64,000 nt of DNA from assembly GCF_014837165.1 (NCBI RefSeq), contig NZ_JACSPM010000001.1, positions 826,304 through 890,303 on the forward strand, read 5' to 3'. Made by a program: the position numbers and the translations under genes. This document shows, one piece after another, positions 1-8,307 of this stretch. Position 1 is the stretch's first letter; each line of letters begins with the position of its first letter. The notes beneath the pieces were generated by a model, which saw nothing but the letters and a program-made list of their open reading frames with translations, ran no database searches and had not been told where the DNA came from. Source of the DNA: Microbacterium gallinarum (GTDB taxonomy: Bacteria > Actinomycetota > Actinomycetes > Actinomycetales > Microbacteriaceae).

Positions 1-1455
1 GCCTCAGGCCCGTTCGTGGCGGTGGGCGGCACGCTCATCGACCTGGCTCCGCCGTGGGCGAAGGACACCGCGATCGCTCTGTTCGGCACCGCCGACAAGA
101 TCGCGCTGCTCGTCGGCATCGCACTCGTGGTGCTCGCGCTCGCCGCGCTCGCGGGCTGGCTCGAAGCGCGGCGTCCACCATGGGGCCGCGTCGTGGTGCT
201 GGCGTTCGGCACGGTGGGCGCCGTCGTCGCGATGACACGTCCGGACGCCGGCGCGCTGTCGTGGCTGCCGTCCGCGTTCGCAGGGGCGGTCGGCGCGATC
301 GCCCTGTGGTGGCTGATCCGGCGGCTGCGCCCCGACGACGCCCCGCTCACCGACCCCGCACCACCCGGCACACGACCGGAGAGCGCCCCGAGCCGCCGCA
401 GCTTCCTGGCATGGTCGGCGGGAGCTGCGGCCGCGGGCATCCTCGCGGCCGTCGCCGCGAGCGCGATGCGCGCGACGGACGCGGCGCTCACCGCCATCAA
501 GGCCGTCGTCCTGCCGACCCCGGCGGCGAAGGCTCCGCCTGTGCCGGCGACGGCGGAGCTCGACATCCCCGGCCTCGCGCCGGTGATCACCCCCAACGAC
601 GAGTTCTACCGGATCGACACCGCGCTCGTCGTGCCTCGCGTCGACCCGGCGGAGTGGTCGCTGCGCATCCACGGGATGGTCGCCGAGGAGGTCGTGCTCA
701 CGTGGGACGAGCTGCTGGGGCTTCCTCTCGAGGAGAGCTTCACGACCCTGGCGTGCGTGTCGAACGAGGTGGGCGGATCGCTCATCGGCAACGCCCTGTG
801 GCTCGGCTATCCGGTGCGCGAACTGCTCGCCCGCGCACGACCGGCGCCGGGGGCGGACATGGTGCTGTCGCGGTCGATCGACGGGTTCACGGCATCCACT
901 CCCCTCGAAGCGCTCACCGATGACCGCAACGCGATCCTCGCCGTCGGGATGAACGGCGAGCCGCTGCCTGCCGACCACGGGTTCCCGGTGCGGATGGTCG
1001 TGCCGGGCCTCTACGGCTACGTCTCGGCGACCAAGTGGATCACCGAACTCAAGGTGACGACGTTCGCGGCCGACGAGGCCTACTGGACGCCGCGGGGCTG
1101 GTCGGAGCGCGGGCCCATCAAGCTGCAATCCCGCATCGACGTTCCCCGGAGGGCGCAGGGCCTCAAGGCCGGCGACACCGTTATCGCCGGTGTCGCCTGG
1201 CAGCAGGGAGTCGGCATAGAGGCCGTCGAGGTGCAGATCGACGACGGCGACTGGCGGCCGGCTGAGCTGGCTGCGGCCGTCTCCGACGACACGTGGGTGC
1301 AGTGGAGTCTTCCGTGGAAGGCCGAGGCGGGCGACCACCTCCTGCGGTGCCGCGCGACGAATCGCGACGGCGAGGTGCAGACCTCGGAGCGGGCGCGCCC
1401 GGCACCGAACGGCGCGAGCGGGTGGCACGAGCGGTTCATCACCGTGTTCGAGTGA
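1..1455 (+). CDS. Membrane-anchored molybdopterin-dependent oxidoreductase (sulfite oxidase/YedY-like), 5' end missing
   Basis: The reading frame is open to the left edge of the window, so the true start lies upstream; a GTG at 16 is internal or a late start. Counting from that GTG, three hydrophobic segments (about 30-50, 58-73, 85-102) precede a twin-arginine-like stretch SRRSFLAW (about 126-133) and a further hydrophobic segment, then a sulfite-oxidase-type molybdopterin domain with the metal-ligand cysteine in TLACVSNE (Cys247) and a C-terminal immunoglobulin-like dimerisation region. The protein should sit in the cytoplasmic membrane with its cofactor domain outside. Family members reduce or oxidise sulfur or N-oxide compounds; the substrate cannot be told here. 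Confidence 0.9.
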   Translation, partial: ASGPFVAVGGTLIDLAPPWAKDTAIALFGTADKIALLVGIALVVLALAALAGWLEARRPPWGRVVVLAFGTVGAVVAMTRPDAGALSWLPSAFAGAVGAIALWWLIRRLRPDDAPLTDPAPPGTRPESAPSRRSFLAWSAGAAAAGILAAVAASAMRATDAALTAIKAVVLPTPAAKAPPVPATAELDIPGLAPVITPNDEFYRIDTALVVPRVDPAEWSLRIHGMVAEEVVLTWDELLGLPLEESFTTLACVSNEVGGSLIGNALWLGYPVRELLARARPAPGADMVLSRSIDGFTASTPLEALTDDRNAILAVGMNGEPLPADHGFPVRMVVPGLYGYVSATKWITELKVTTFAADEAYWTPRGWSERGPIKLQSRIDVPRRAQGLKAGDTVIAGVAWQQGVGIEAVEVQIDDGDWRPAELAAAVSDDTWVQWSLPWKAEAGDHLLRCRATNRDGEVQTSERARPAPNGASGWHERFITVFE

Positions 1456-1463
1456 GCTCGGCC

Positions 1464-1491
1464 TTGACCGGAGGGCACCGGGCGGTAGCAT
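1464..1491 (+). promoter_or_regulatory. Promoter of the GntR gene
   Basis: TTGACC (1464-1469) and TAGCAT (1486-1491) are 16 bases apart, giving a predicted transcript start near 1498 and a short leader with a CGGAGG ribosome site before the GTG at 1522. Confidence 0.5.
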
Positions 1492-1521
1492 TCGGGAAAA
1501 CCCCAGTCACCCGGAGGTCTG

Positions 1522-2265
1522 GTGCAGGAACCCCTCGACCGCTTCGTGGCCCGTCTGCTCGAGCTCGCGACGGTCGACGACGAGACCGGCGCGCGCCGGC
1601 TGCCGCCCGAGCGCGAGCTGGGTGATGCGCTGGGCATGAGCCGGGGCGCGCTGCGCGAGCAGCTCTCGGTGCTGGAGCGTCTCGGGTTCCTCCGCCGCAC
1701 GCAGGGACGCGGGACCTACATCGACACCCCGTCGTACGGGTTCGTCCGCATGTACTTCACGATCGCGCAGTCGCTGGGCTACATCACCGACCCGCACGTC
1801 GCCGAAGCCCGCGTGCTCGTCGAGGAGGCCGTCGCTGAAGCGGCCGCGCTCAAGGCGACGCCGGCGCAGATCGACGACCTGCGGTGCTCGCTCGAGCGCA
1901 TGAACGCCGCCGAGGCGTCAGGCGACATCGAGCGGGCGCACGAGGCCGACGCCGACTTCCATCGGCGTCTGCTCGACGTGGTCGACAACCCCGTGCTGGA
2001 CCTGCTGCGCGAGGGACTCCAGCGCGCCCTCAACGACGACATGCGCGCCCGCCGCGAGGCGGTCACCCGCGACGGCTCGGGCACCGAGTTCGACCTGTCG
2101 CACGACGACATCGTCGCGGCGATCGCGACCGGCGATCCCGAGGGCGCCCGCATCGCGATGCGCCGGCACTTCGGCATCACGACCACCGGCATCACGGCCA
2201 CCGGCGTCACCGAACCCGGTGTCACCACGGCCGACGTCGCCGAGGCCGACGTCGTGGCGCGCTAG
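1522..2265 (+). CDS. FadR-type GntR transcriptional regulator
   Basis: 247 residues from a GTG start with CGGAGG about 7 bases upstream. An N-terminal winged helix (about 6-68, with RLPPERELGDALGMSRGALR) is followed by an all-helical FCD ligand domain (about 90-215) that contains the DFHRRLL segment normally carrying metal-binding residues. Such proteins repress catabolic genes until an organic acid binds. The last 35 or so residues are low-complexity and repeat TGIT/TGVT/PGVT, unlike the family norm. The gene ends 2 bases from the convergent rocD stop. Its target may be the arginine genes next door or the upstream oxidoreductase; the sequence does not decide. Confidence 0.88.
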   Translation: MQEPLDRFVARLLELATVDDETGARRLPPERELGDALGMSRGALREQLSVLERLGFLRRTQGRGTYIDTPSYGFVRMYFTIAQSLGYITDPHVAEARVLVEEAVAEAAALKATPAQIDDLRCSLERMNAAEASGDIERAHEADADFHRRLLDVVDNPVLDLLREGLQRALNDDMRARREAVTRDGSGTEFDLSHDDIVAAIATGDPEGARIAMRRHFGITTTGITATGVTEPGVTTADVAEADVVAR

Positions 2266-2267
2266 CC

Positions 2268-3494
2268 TCAGCCGGCGAGGACGAACCGCAGCTGCTCGAC
2301 CGCCCAGTCGAGTTCCGTCGCGCGGACCACGAGCGGCGGGGCGATGCGGATCGTCTGCCCGTGGGTGTCCTTCGCGAGCACGCCGCGCGCGATCAGCCGC
2401 TCGGCGACCTCGCGACCGGTGCCGACTGCCGGGTCGATGTCGATCCCGGCCCATAGCCCGGCGACACGCACCGCGGTGACGCCCTCGCCCACGAGCGACT
2501 GCAGGCGCGCCTCGAGGTGCTCGCCGAGCGCCTTCGCCCGCGTCTGGAACTCACCGGTCTGCAGCATCTCGACGACGCGCAGCCCCACGGCGGCGGCCAG
2601 CGGGTTGCCGCCGAACGTCGAGCCGTGCTCGCCGGGACGGATCACGCCGAGGATCTCGCGGTCGGCGACGACGGCCGAGAGGGGAAGGATGCCGCCGCCC
2701 AGCGCCTTTCCGAGCAGGTACACGTCGGGCACCACACCCTCGCGATCGCACGCGAAGGTCTCGCCCACGCGGCCGAGGCCGGACTGGATCTCGTCGGCGA
2801 TGAACAGCACGTCGTGCTTCGTGCAGATGTCGCGGACCGCCCGCAGGTAGCCCTCGGGCGGCAGCACGACACCCGCCTCGCCCTGGATCGGCTCGATGAG
2901 CACCGCGGCCGTCGACGGGGTGATGGCCGCCTCGATTGCGGCGGCGTCGCCGTAGGGCACGCCCACGAAGCCCGGCGTGAAGGGTCCGAACCCGTCGCGT
3001 GCCTGCGGGTCGTCGCTGAAGCCGACGATCGTGGTGGTGCGGCCGTGGAAGTTCCCGTGCGCGACGACGACGGTCGCGGCATCCGGCTCGATGCCCTTCA
3101 CGCGGTAGCCCCACGCGCGCGCGACCTTGATGCCGGTCTCCACCGCCTCGGCGCCGGTGTTCATCGGCAGTACGAGGTCCTTGCCGCACAGCTCGGCCAG
3201 CGCGGCCGCGAAGGGGCCCAGCCGGTCGTTGTGGTACGCCCGGCTGGTCAGCGTCAGGCGGTTCAGCTGCTCCTGGGCGGCGGCGAGAAGCGCCGGATGC
3301 CCGTGCCCGAAGTTGAGCGCGGAGTAGGCGGACAGCAGATCGAGGTACCGCCTGCCCTCGACGTCGGTGACCCACACCCCCTCTCCGCGCGAGATGACGA
3401 CGGGGAGCGGGTGGTAGTTGTGGGCGACGTGCTCGTTCTCATCGGCGATGACGCGGGCCATCGCGGTGTCGACGTCCGGCGAGGTGGAAGTCAT
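2268..3494 (-). CDS. rocD: Ornithine aminotransferase
   Basis: 408 residues, the usual length for the class III PLP aminotransferase RocD, which converts ornithine and 2-oxoglutarate to glutamate-5-semialdehyde and glutamate. Visible landmarks are MNTGAEAVETG (111-121), the PLP-contact FIADEIQSG with Asp234, and the Schiff-base lysine in LLGKALGGG (Lys263). The ATG at 3494 is chosen because the frame upstream is out-of-family and runs into the preceding gene; an AGGAGA site lies just before it. It follows the guanidino-hydrolase gene by 13 bases, so the two form one unit. The product enters the reaction of PutA, encoded at 22855-26604. Confidence 0.95.
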   Translation of the reverse strand: MTSTSPDVDTAMARVIADENEHVAHNYHPLPVVISRGEGVWVTDVEGRRYLDLLSAYSALNFGHGHPALLAAAQEQLNRLTLTSRAYHNDRLGPFAAALAELCGKDLVLPMNTGAEAVETGIKVARAWGYRVKGIEPDAATVVVAHGNFHGRTTTIVGFSDDPQARDGFGPFTPGFVGVPYGDAAAIEAAITPSTAAVLIEPIQGEAGVVLPPEGYLRAVRDICTKHDVLFIADEIQSGLGRVGETFACDREGVVPDVYLLGKALGGGILPLSAVVADREILGVIRPGEHGSTFGGNPLAAAVGLRVVEMLQTGEFQTRAKALGEHLEARLQSLVGEGVTAVRVAGLWAGIDIDPAVGTGREVAERLIARGVLAKDTHGQTIRIAPPLVVRATELDWAVEQLRFVLAG

Positions 3495-3507
3495 GTCGGG
3501 TCTCCTG

Positions 3508-4392
3508 TCAGCGCCGCAGCTCGAGCGTGCAGCACTTGATGCCGCCGCCGCCGAGCAGCAGCTCGGAGAGGTCGACGAGCACCGGGTTGTAGCCCCGCTC
3601 GCGCAGCTGGGCCTCGAAGCCCTTCGCACGGGGGGAGATGATCACGTTGAGGCCGTCGCTGGCCGAGTTCAGGCCGAACACGGCGCCGTCCTCGTCGGCC
3701 ACGAGGATCGCGTCGGGGTAGCGCTCCTCGAGGATGCGGCGGCTCTCCTCGTCGAACGCGCCGGGCAGGTAGGCGATGTTCGCCTTCTCGACGCCGCCCT
3801 CGCCCTGCACGGGATCGAGCACCGAGATCGCGGTGTCGAGGTGGTAGAAGCGGGGGTCGACGAGATTCAGGCTCACGACCTCCTTGCCGAACACCTCACC
3901 GAGCTCGCGGTGGCTGTCGCCCGTCGAGCGGAAGCCGGTGCCGGCGAGGATCGTGTCGCCGACGAGCAGGAAGTCGCCCTCGCCCTCGTTGACCTCGGCG
4001 GGCTCGGCGACCTCGAAGCCGTTGGCGGCGAACCACTCCATGAATGCCGGGCCCTCGGGCACGCGCTCCTGGAAGCGGAACTTCGCGCCGTACGCGACGC
4101 CACCGATGATGAACCCGCCGTTGGCCGTGTAGACCATGTCGGGCAGTCCGTCGATGGGGTCGATCAGCTGCACGTCGTGGCCGAGGGCGATGTAGGTGTC
4201 GTACAGCGCCTGCCACTGCTCGACGGCCTTGGCCGTGTCGGTCGGGTTCGCCGGCTCCATCCAGGGGTTGATCGTGTAGCTGACCGTGAAGTGCTCGGGG
4301 CGGCACATCAGGTAGCTGCGGTGCTGCTGGATGCGGGTGACGGATGCCTCGGCCGTGGCGGCAGTGGCGGGCGCGGTGTTCTGCGTGGACAT
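3508..4392 (-). CDS. Guanidino-group-modifying enzyme, probably ArgZ-like arginine dihydrolase (often labelled dimethylargininase)
   Basis: 294 residues from an ATG with CAGGAG upstream. The fold is that of the amidinotransferase/dimethylargininase superfamily. Candidate catalytic residues are Asp85 in LPDMVYTANGG, His184 in RFYHLD and a Cys near the end in GGIKCC (Cys287). The Asn of TANGG (Asn91) and the INPWME segment recall the cyanobacterial arginine dihydrolase ArgZ/AgrE, which splits arginine to ornithine, ammonia and CO2 and depends on an Asn here; true dimethylargininases usually have Val-Glu-Asp instead. Direct coupling to rocD fits ornithine rather than citrulline as product. The dihydrolase call is inference from recalled motifs; arginine deiminase or dimethylargininase activity remains possible. 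Confidence 0.7.
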   Translation of the reverse strand: MSTQNTAPATAATAEASVTRIQQHRSYLMCRPEHFTVSYTINPWMEPANPTDTAKAVEQWQALYDTYIALGHDVQLIDPIDGLPDMVYTANGGFIIGGVAYGAKFRFQERVPEGPAFMEWFAANGFEVAEPAEVNEGEGDFLLVGDTILAGTGFRSTGDSHRELGEVFGKEVVSLNLVDPRFYHLDTAISVLDPVQGEGGVEKANIAYLPGAFDEESRRILEERYPDAILVADEDGAVFGLNSASDGLNVIISPRAKGFEAQLRERGYNPVLVDLSELLLGGGGIKCCTLELRR

Positions 4393-4523
4393 CTTGCTCC
4401 TGACGAAGGGGCGGCGGACGCTGTCCAGAGGCCCGGCGGAGCTGCGGAAGCCGGCAACCGGGCACGCCGGATCCATTGTCTCACGTCACCTGGGAAGGGC
4501 CTGGGATCACCCTCAGCGCGGTG

Positions 4524-5555
4524 TCAGACGATGGTGACCACGGTCTTCCCGACCGCGTGGCGACCGTCGACGTGCGCGAGCGCCTCACGCGCCTCTGCCA
4601 GCGGCCAGGTGCGCTCGATCACCGGCACGAGGCGCTCGTCCGCGGCGAGCGCGAGGAGCTCGGCGAGCACGTCGGGCTTGGCCACGGCCGCCAGGGGGCG
4701 CAGCGGGCGCTTCGAGCCGATCGAGCGGATTGTGGCCGCGAGGATGCGGCCGATCGGGCCGAGGAAGCGACCTCCCTCGCCCGACACCAGCACCACGGCG
4801 CCGCCGTCGCGCACCAGGGACTGCAGCGACCGCAGCGACGAGGTGCCGGCGATGTCGATGACGACGTCGAACGCCTCGCCACCGAGCTCGGGCGACCCGG
4901 GCTGCACGGTGCGGTAGTCGAAGGTGCGGGATGCGCCGAGCCGTTCCACCAGCTCGCGGCTGCGCTCTCCGCACAGCGCCCACACCTCGGCGCCGCGCAG
5001 TGTGGCGAGCTGCACGGTGAACGTGCCCACGCCGCCGGAGGCTCCGATCACGAGGATCCTCATGCCTTCCGCGACGCCGCCCCGCTCGAGAGCCTGCCAC
5101 GCCGTACCGCCGGCGATCGGGAGCGCGGCGGCGACCACGGCATCGAGCGCGGCGGGGCGCCGGACCAGGCGCTTCACCGGTGCGACCGCGTAGCCCGCGA
5201 GCCCGCCGCCCCCGGGCAGCTCGCACACCACCTCGTCGCCCGGAGCGAACCCGGTGACGCCGTCACCGAGCGCGATCACCGTGCCCGCGGCATCCATCCC
5301 CCGCACCGGCTGCTTCGGCCTGCGCAGTCCGAACGCGAGACGCAGGAGGAGCGGCTCGCCGCGCATCACGCGCGTGTCGCCGTTGTTGACGCCGGTCGCG
5401 CGCAGGCGGAGCAGCACCTCGCCGCGACCGGGGGCGGGCACGTCGATCCGCTCGGGGCGGACCGTCTCGGGGCCGCCGTACGTGCGCTGGACCCACGCGT
5501 GCATGGTGTCGGTCGAGATCGACGCGTCGCGCGCGCCGGGGGATGTGGCGGTCAT
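4524..5555 (-). CDS. Zinc-independent medium-chain dehydrogenase/reductase (quinone oxidoreductase-like)
   Basis: 343 residues. The GroES-like N-terminal half (about 18-145) is followed by a Rossmann domain with the nucleotide-binding motif VIGASGGVGTFTVQLA (about 170-185). No zinc-ligand cysteine/histidine set is visible, so it resembles NADPH:quinone oxidoreductases. Such enzymes reduce quinones or enones. The ATG at 5555 lies 1 base from the stop of the upstream XRE gene, so it is probably the last gene of a three-gene unit starting at 6206. The physiological substrate is unknown. Confidence 0.88.
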   Translation of the reverse strand: MTATSPGARDASISTDTMHAWVQRTYGGPETVRPERIDVPAPGRGEVLLRLRATGVNNGDTRVMRGEPLLLRLAFGLRRPKQPVRGMDAAGTVIALGDGVTGFAPGDEVVCELPGGGGLAGYAVAPVKRLVRRPAALDAVVAAALPIAGGTAWQALERGGVAEGMRILVIGASGGVGTFTVQLATLRGAEVWALCGERSRELVERLGASRTFDYRTVQPGSPELGGEAFDVVIDIAGTSSLRSLQSLVRDGGAVVLVSGEGGRFLGPIGRILAATIRSIGSKRPLRPLAAVAKPDVLAELLALAADERLVPVIERTWPLAEAREALAHVDGRHAVGKTVVTIV

Positions 5556-5556
5556 G

Positions 5557-5772
5557 TCATGCCTCCGGGTACTGGAAGAGATCGTCGAGCCCCACGCCGA
5601 ACACGCGGGAGATCTGGAACGCGAGCTCGAGGGTCGGCGAGTACCGGCCCTGCTCGATGGCGATGAGCGTCTGACGCGTGACGCCGATCCGACGGGCGAG
5701 CTCGGCCTGCGTGACGCCCCTCGACTCGCGCACGCTGCGGATGGAATTGGTGACCTTGGTGGGCTTGACCAT
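5557..5772 (-). CDS. Small XRE-family (Cro/CI) transcriptional regulator
   Basis: 71 residues and little more than one helix-turn-helix: VTQAELARRIGVTRQTLIAIE (residues 20-40) followed by GRYSPTLELAFQISRVFGV. This is the short regulator type usually found beside a small membrane-protein gene. Its ATG overlaps the TGA of that upstream gene (TGATG), so translation is coupled. It is the obvious candidate to bind the perfect inverted repeat at 6223-6285 and control both its own unit and the divergent DUF4386 gene; that is inference. Confidence 0.9.
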   Translation of the reverse strand: MVKPTKVTNSIRSVRESRGVTQAELARRIGVTRQTLIAIEQGRYSPTLELAFQISRVFGVGLDDLFQYPEA

Positions 5773-6206
5773 CAGACGAGCCCCCGGCGGTAGGCGACGA
5801 CGCTCGCGATGCCGCCCACGATGGCCGCCAGGGCGAAGCCGTAGTACATCGTGTTGGCGATCCAGAACCAGTCGAGCCGGAAGGCGCACTCGATGATCAC
5901 GCCGAGACCGGCGATCACGAGGAACGCCTGACCGACACGCGTGCTCATGTGGCTGATGTCGCGGTCTCGCTGGTCGGACTTGCCGACCCCGTCGGGGTCG
6001 CCGATGCCCGCGAGGATGCCCCACAGGATGCTCAGCACGATCGTCGCGACGATGCTGAGCCCGATCGTCCACAGCATGATGGGCACCCAGTCGATCTCGG
6101 TGACGGGCCGCGACGCCGCCTGCTGCAGCACGATCACGGTGTAGATCGCCATGCCGATGATGCTGACGATCAGGCCCGCCCACACGTTGCGCTCTTCGTA
6201 GACCAT
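5772..6206 (-). CDS. Four-helix membrane protein paired with the XRE regulator
   Basis: 144 residues from an ATG preceded by GGGGGAG. Four hydrophobic segments are visible (about 10-30, 42-65, 87-105, 112-133), separated by a charged loop rich in Asp, Arg and Lys (about 70-85). The sequence resembles small uncharacterised (DUF2178-like) membrane proteins that travel with short XRE regulators. It begins the unit membrane protein-XRE-oxidoreductase. Function is unknown; sensing or sequestering the regulator at the membrane would be speculation. Confidence 0.75.
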   Translation of the reverse strand: MVYEERNVWAGLIVSIIGMAIYTVIVLQQAASRPVTEIDWVPIMLWTIGLSIVATIVLSILWGILAGIGDPDGVGKSDQRDRDISHMSTRVGQAFLVIAGLGVIIECAFRLDWFWIANTMYYGFALAAIVGGIASVVAYRRGLV

Positions 6207-6222
6207 GACTCCCCCGGTGGGT

Positions 6223-6285
6223 TGTAAAAGATTCTTGACACACACGGTAAGCCGCGCCTACGGTCGCTGTCAAGAATCTTTTACA
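6223..6285. promoter_or_regulatory. Divergent promoter pair inside a perfect 18-bp inverted repeat
   Basis: TGTAAAAGATTCTTGACA (6223-6240) is repeated as its exact reverse complement at 6268-6285. Each arm carries a TTGACA -35 box at its inner end. The rightward promoter reads TTGACA (6235-6240), 18 bases, TACGGT (6259-6264); the leftward one reads TTGACA (6273-6268), 18 bases, TACCGT (6249-6244). The arrangement is nearly symmetric, and each predicted start site lies in the opposite arm. It should serve as the operator for a dimeric regulator, most simply the XRE protein at 5557-5772. Confidence 0.75.
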
Positions 6286-6302
6286 TCCCTGGAGGACTCG
6301 AC

Positions 6303-6959
6303 ATGAATGATCTTCGCCGCACCGCCCGCTGGACCGGCGGCGCCTACCTCGCGCTCGCGCTGCTCGGCGCGCTCGGCTTCCTGCTCGTGCGACCGCTCGC
6401 GGCCGAGAGCGCCGGCTACGCGCGGCTCGGCGTCGCGCTCGAGCTCGGCGTGGTGGTCACGCAGTCGCTCGCCGCCCTCGGCTTCTTCGCCCTGTACCGC
6501 CGCGATCGTCCCACCGAGGCGTACGCGGTCGCGAGCTTCGGCATCGCCAACGCGATCGCGATCCTCGGCAGCGCCGCTCTGCTCACCGCGGCACTCGCGG
6601 TGCCGACGGAGGCAGGCGGCGACCCGGGCACGGTCGCGCTGCTGCGCACCGTCGCAGACGCCTTCTGGACCACGGGCGCCGTCTTCTTCGGCCTGTGGCT
6701 CGTGCCGATGGGCACGTTCATCCTCGCCACGCGACTCATGCCGCGACTCCTCGGCGTGGTGCTCATCGCCGGCGGCGTCGGCTACGTCGCGAGCGCCGTG
6801 ATCTCGGCGGCACTGCCCGAAGCGGCCGGCATCGCCGACCTCGTCGCCCTCCCGGCGACCGTCGGCGAGTTGTGGATGGTCGGCTACTTGCTCACGGTGG
6901 GGATCCGGTCCGCCGCCCCGAGTCGGACGCCCGAGAGCGCCGCCGCCGCTGTCGGGTGA
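6303..6959 (+). CDS. DUF4386-family integral membrane protein
   Basis: 218 residues with six hydrophobic segments (about 12-32, 43-63, 74-100, 118-138, 146-168, 180-200), typical of the DUF4386 family, which has no known function. CTGGAGGA precedes the ATG by 7 bases. It is transcribed divergently from the membrane protein-XRE unit from a palindromic promoter, so it is probably co-regulated with that unit. Confidence 0.85.
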   Translation: MNDLRRTARWTGGAYLALALLGALGFLLVRPLAAESAGYARLGVALELGVVVTQSLAALGFFALYRRDRPTEAYAVASFGIANAIAILGSAALLTAALAVPTEAGGDPGTVALLRTVADAFWTTGAVFFGLWLVPMGTFILATRLMPRLLGVVLIAGGVGYVASAVISAALPEAAGIADLVALPATVGELWMVGYLLTVGIRSAAPSRTPESAAAAVG

Positions 6960-7075
6960 CGCGATTCGGCACCGAGCGTCGTTCGGTTTAGGATGCCTCG
7001 ACCCGTCACCGCCGACGGACACAGCATCCCCGACCTGTCGTGGCCGACGGATCGGCGCACCACCCGGAGTTCCTC

Positions 7076-7921
7076 ATGCGCAAGCGCTGGATCGCGCTCA
7101 TCGTCATCGCGTCCGTCCTCGTCGTCCTCGTGGCCGGCCTGTACTGGGCGGGGCGCAGCCTCTTCCACATGCCCACGGCGAAGGGCGTCGATTCGGTGGT
7201 CGGCGAACTCGGCGGGGAGCGCGTGCTCGGCGTCTTCGCCCACCCCGACGACGAGCAGACCGTCAACGGACTGTTCTGGCGCGCGAAACAGCACGACGGG
7301 GCGTACACCGCGATGATCACCGCAACCGCCGGGGAGGCCGGCCACCAGGTACCGGTCGTCGCGCGCCAGGAGGACCTCGGCGTCGTCCGCACCGCCGAGG
7401 CGCTCAAGAACAGCTTCAACCTCGGCGTCGACGAGCACGAGGTGTGGGAGTACCCCGACGGCGGCGTTCCCGAGGTCGACGAGGACGAGCTCGTCGAGCG
7501 ACTCGTCGAAGCCATGAAGCGCATCGAGCCCGACGTCGTCGTGGGCTTCTGGCCGGCAAGCGGTGCGACCGGCCACAAGGACCACATGGAGATGGGCCGC
7601 GTGACCGAGCTGGCGATCGCGCAGCTGAAGGAGGAGGGCGGGGCCTACGACGGGCCCGGCCACCTCGTCTACACGATCAGCCCGACCACGGCCCTGTCGA
7701 TGTTCGGGGGCGAGCAGGGCGAGCTCGTCGTCGAGAACCAGCCCGACCCCGAGTACGCGATGTCTGCCGAGACCGGCAAGAAGCACGAGGGCTGGGCCAT
7801 CCACGCGTCGCAGGCGAACTACCTCCAGTCGGCGTACTACCTGCCCGCCTGGCTCGTGTACCTGCTCTGGGACGAGGAGTTCTACCACGTGCGCGACCTC
7901 GCGACCGATCCGATCGACTAG
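7076..7921 (+). CDS. Membrane-anchored PIG-L/LmbE-family deacetylase
   Basis: 281 residues. An N-terminal signal-anchor (about 5-27) is followed by the zinc-hydrolase domain with AHPDDE (55-60) and the third ligand region HKDH (167-170). Family members remove N-acetyl groups from amino sugars, as in mycothiol or antibiotic synthesis; the membrane anchor suggests a substrate outside the cytoplasm. The ATG at 7076 is preferred to an upstream GTG-type start because CCGGAG sits 7 bases before it. A TAGGAT box at 6989-6994 may be its -10. Confidence 0.88.
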   Translation: MRKRWIALIVIASVLVVLVAGLYWAGRSLFHMPTAKGVDSVVGELGGERVLGVFAHPDDEQTVNGLFWRAKQHDGAYTAMITATAGEAGHQVPVVARQEDLGVVRTAEALKNSFNLGVDEHEVWEYPDGGVPEVDEDELVERLVEAMKRIEPDVVVGFWPASGATGHKDHMEMGRVTELAIAQLKEEGGAYDGPGHLVYTISPTTALSMFGGEQGELVVENQPDPEYAMSAETGKKHEGWAIHASQANYLQSAYYLPAWLVYLLWDEEFYHVRDLATDPID

Positions 7922-7964
7922 AGCGGATGCCGCGCCGGCGTCACTCCCAACGTCTCATGGCCGC

Positions 7965-8044
7965 TCTTTACAACGTCGTAAACCGTCGCTAGCCTGGCCC
8001 TCGGGCGGGGGGACGCTCGCCCTCAATTCGAGGAGGAACGAGTG
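7965..8044 (+). promoter_or_regulatory. Upstream copy of a duplicated operator/promoter
   Basis: The 34 bases 7965-7998 are identical to 8225-8258. They contain the operator TTTACAACGTCGTAAA (7967-7982), whose first six bases double as a -35 box, and a TAGCCT -10 (7990-7995) 17 bases later. A strong GAGGAGG site follows at 8029-8036, but only a 17-codon reading frame comes after it. Confidence 0.6.
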
Positions 8045-8098
8045 ATGCACGCTTCGCCATCGGTGCCGAAGGCCGCGATTCCCAGCATCACCTCATAG
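8045..8098 (+). pseudogene. 17-codon reading frame, likely remnant of a lost gene (or a leader peptide)
   Basis: A strong ribosome site and promoter copy lead into ATG (8045) with an in-frame GTG just before it, but the frame stops at TAG (8096-8098) after 17 residues (MHASPSVPKAAIPSITS). The next 100 bases hold no gene. Since the upstream control region matches that of the esterase gene, the simplest reading is a duplicated gene of which only the front remains. A regulatory or leader peptide cannot be excluded. Nothing else is seen from 8099 to 8203. Confidence 0.35.
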
Positions 8099-8203
8099 CG
8101 CGATCCACCTGCTCGACGCAGGCTGCCGGGGGCGGAAGACGTCCATCGGCAGCCACGCCGCGCGCTCTCATGCCGTGCGCCAAGATGTCCTGATCAAGCC
8201 GGG

Positions 8204-8255
8204 TTTACAACGTCGTAAACTTCTTCTTTACAACGTCGTAAACCGTCGCTAGCCT
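8204..8255 (+). promoter_or_regulatory. Tandem LacI-type operators and promoter of the esterase gene
   Basis: TTTACAACGTCGTAAA occurs at 8204-8219 and again at 8227-8242, 23 bases apart, about two helical turns. The second copy supplies the -35 (TTTACA, 8227-8232), 17 bases before TAGCCT (8250-8255). A bound repressor would cover the promoter. Candidate regulators are the LacI proteins encoded at 9948-10973 and 21750-22787. Confidence 0.7.
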
Positions 8256-8307
8256 GGCGGGGTCGGAGCCGCCTCGGGCGCTCGGCAGCGATTCAAGGAG
8301 GAAGAGT

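Noticed and set aside
3508..4392. Plain dimethylargininase call
   Set aside because: The TANGG asparagine and rocD coupling fit arginine dihydrolase better; kept only as an alternative.
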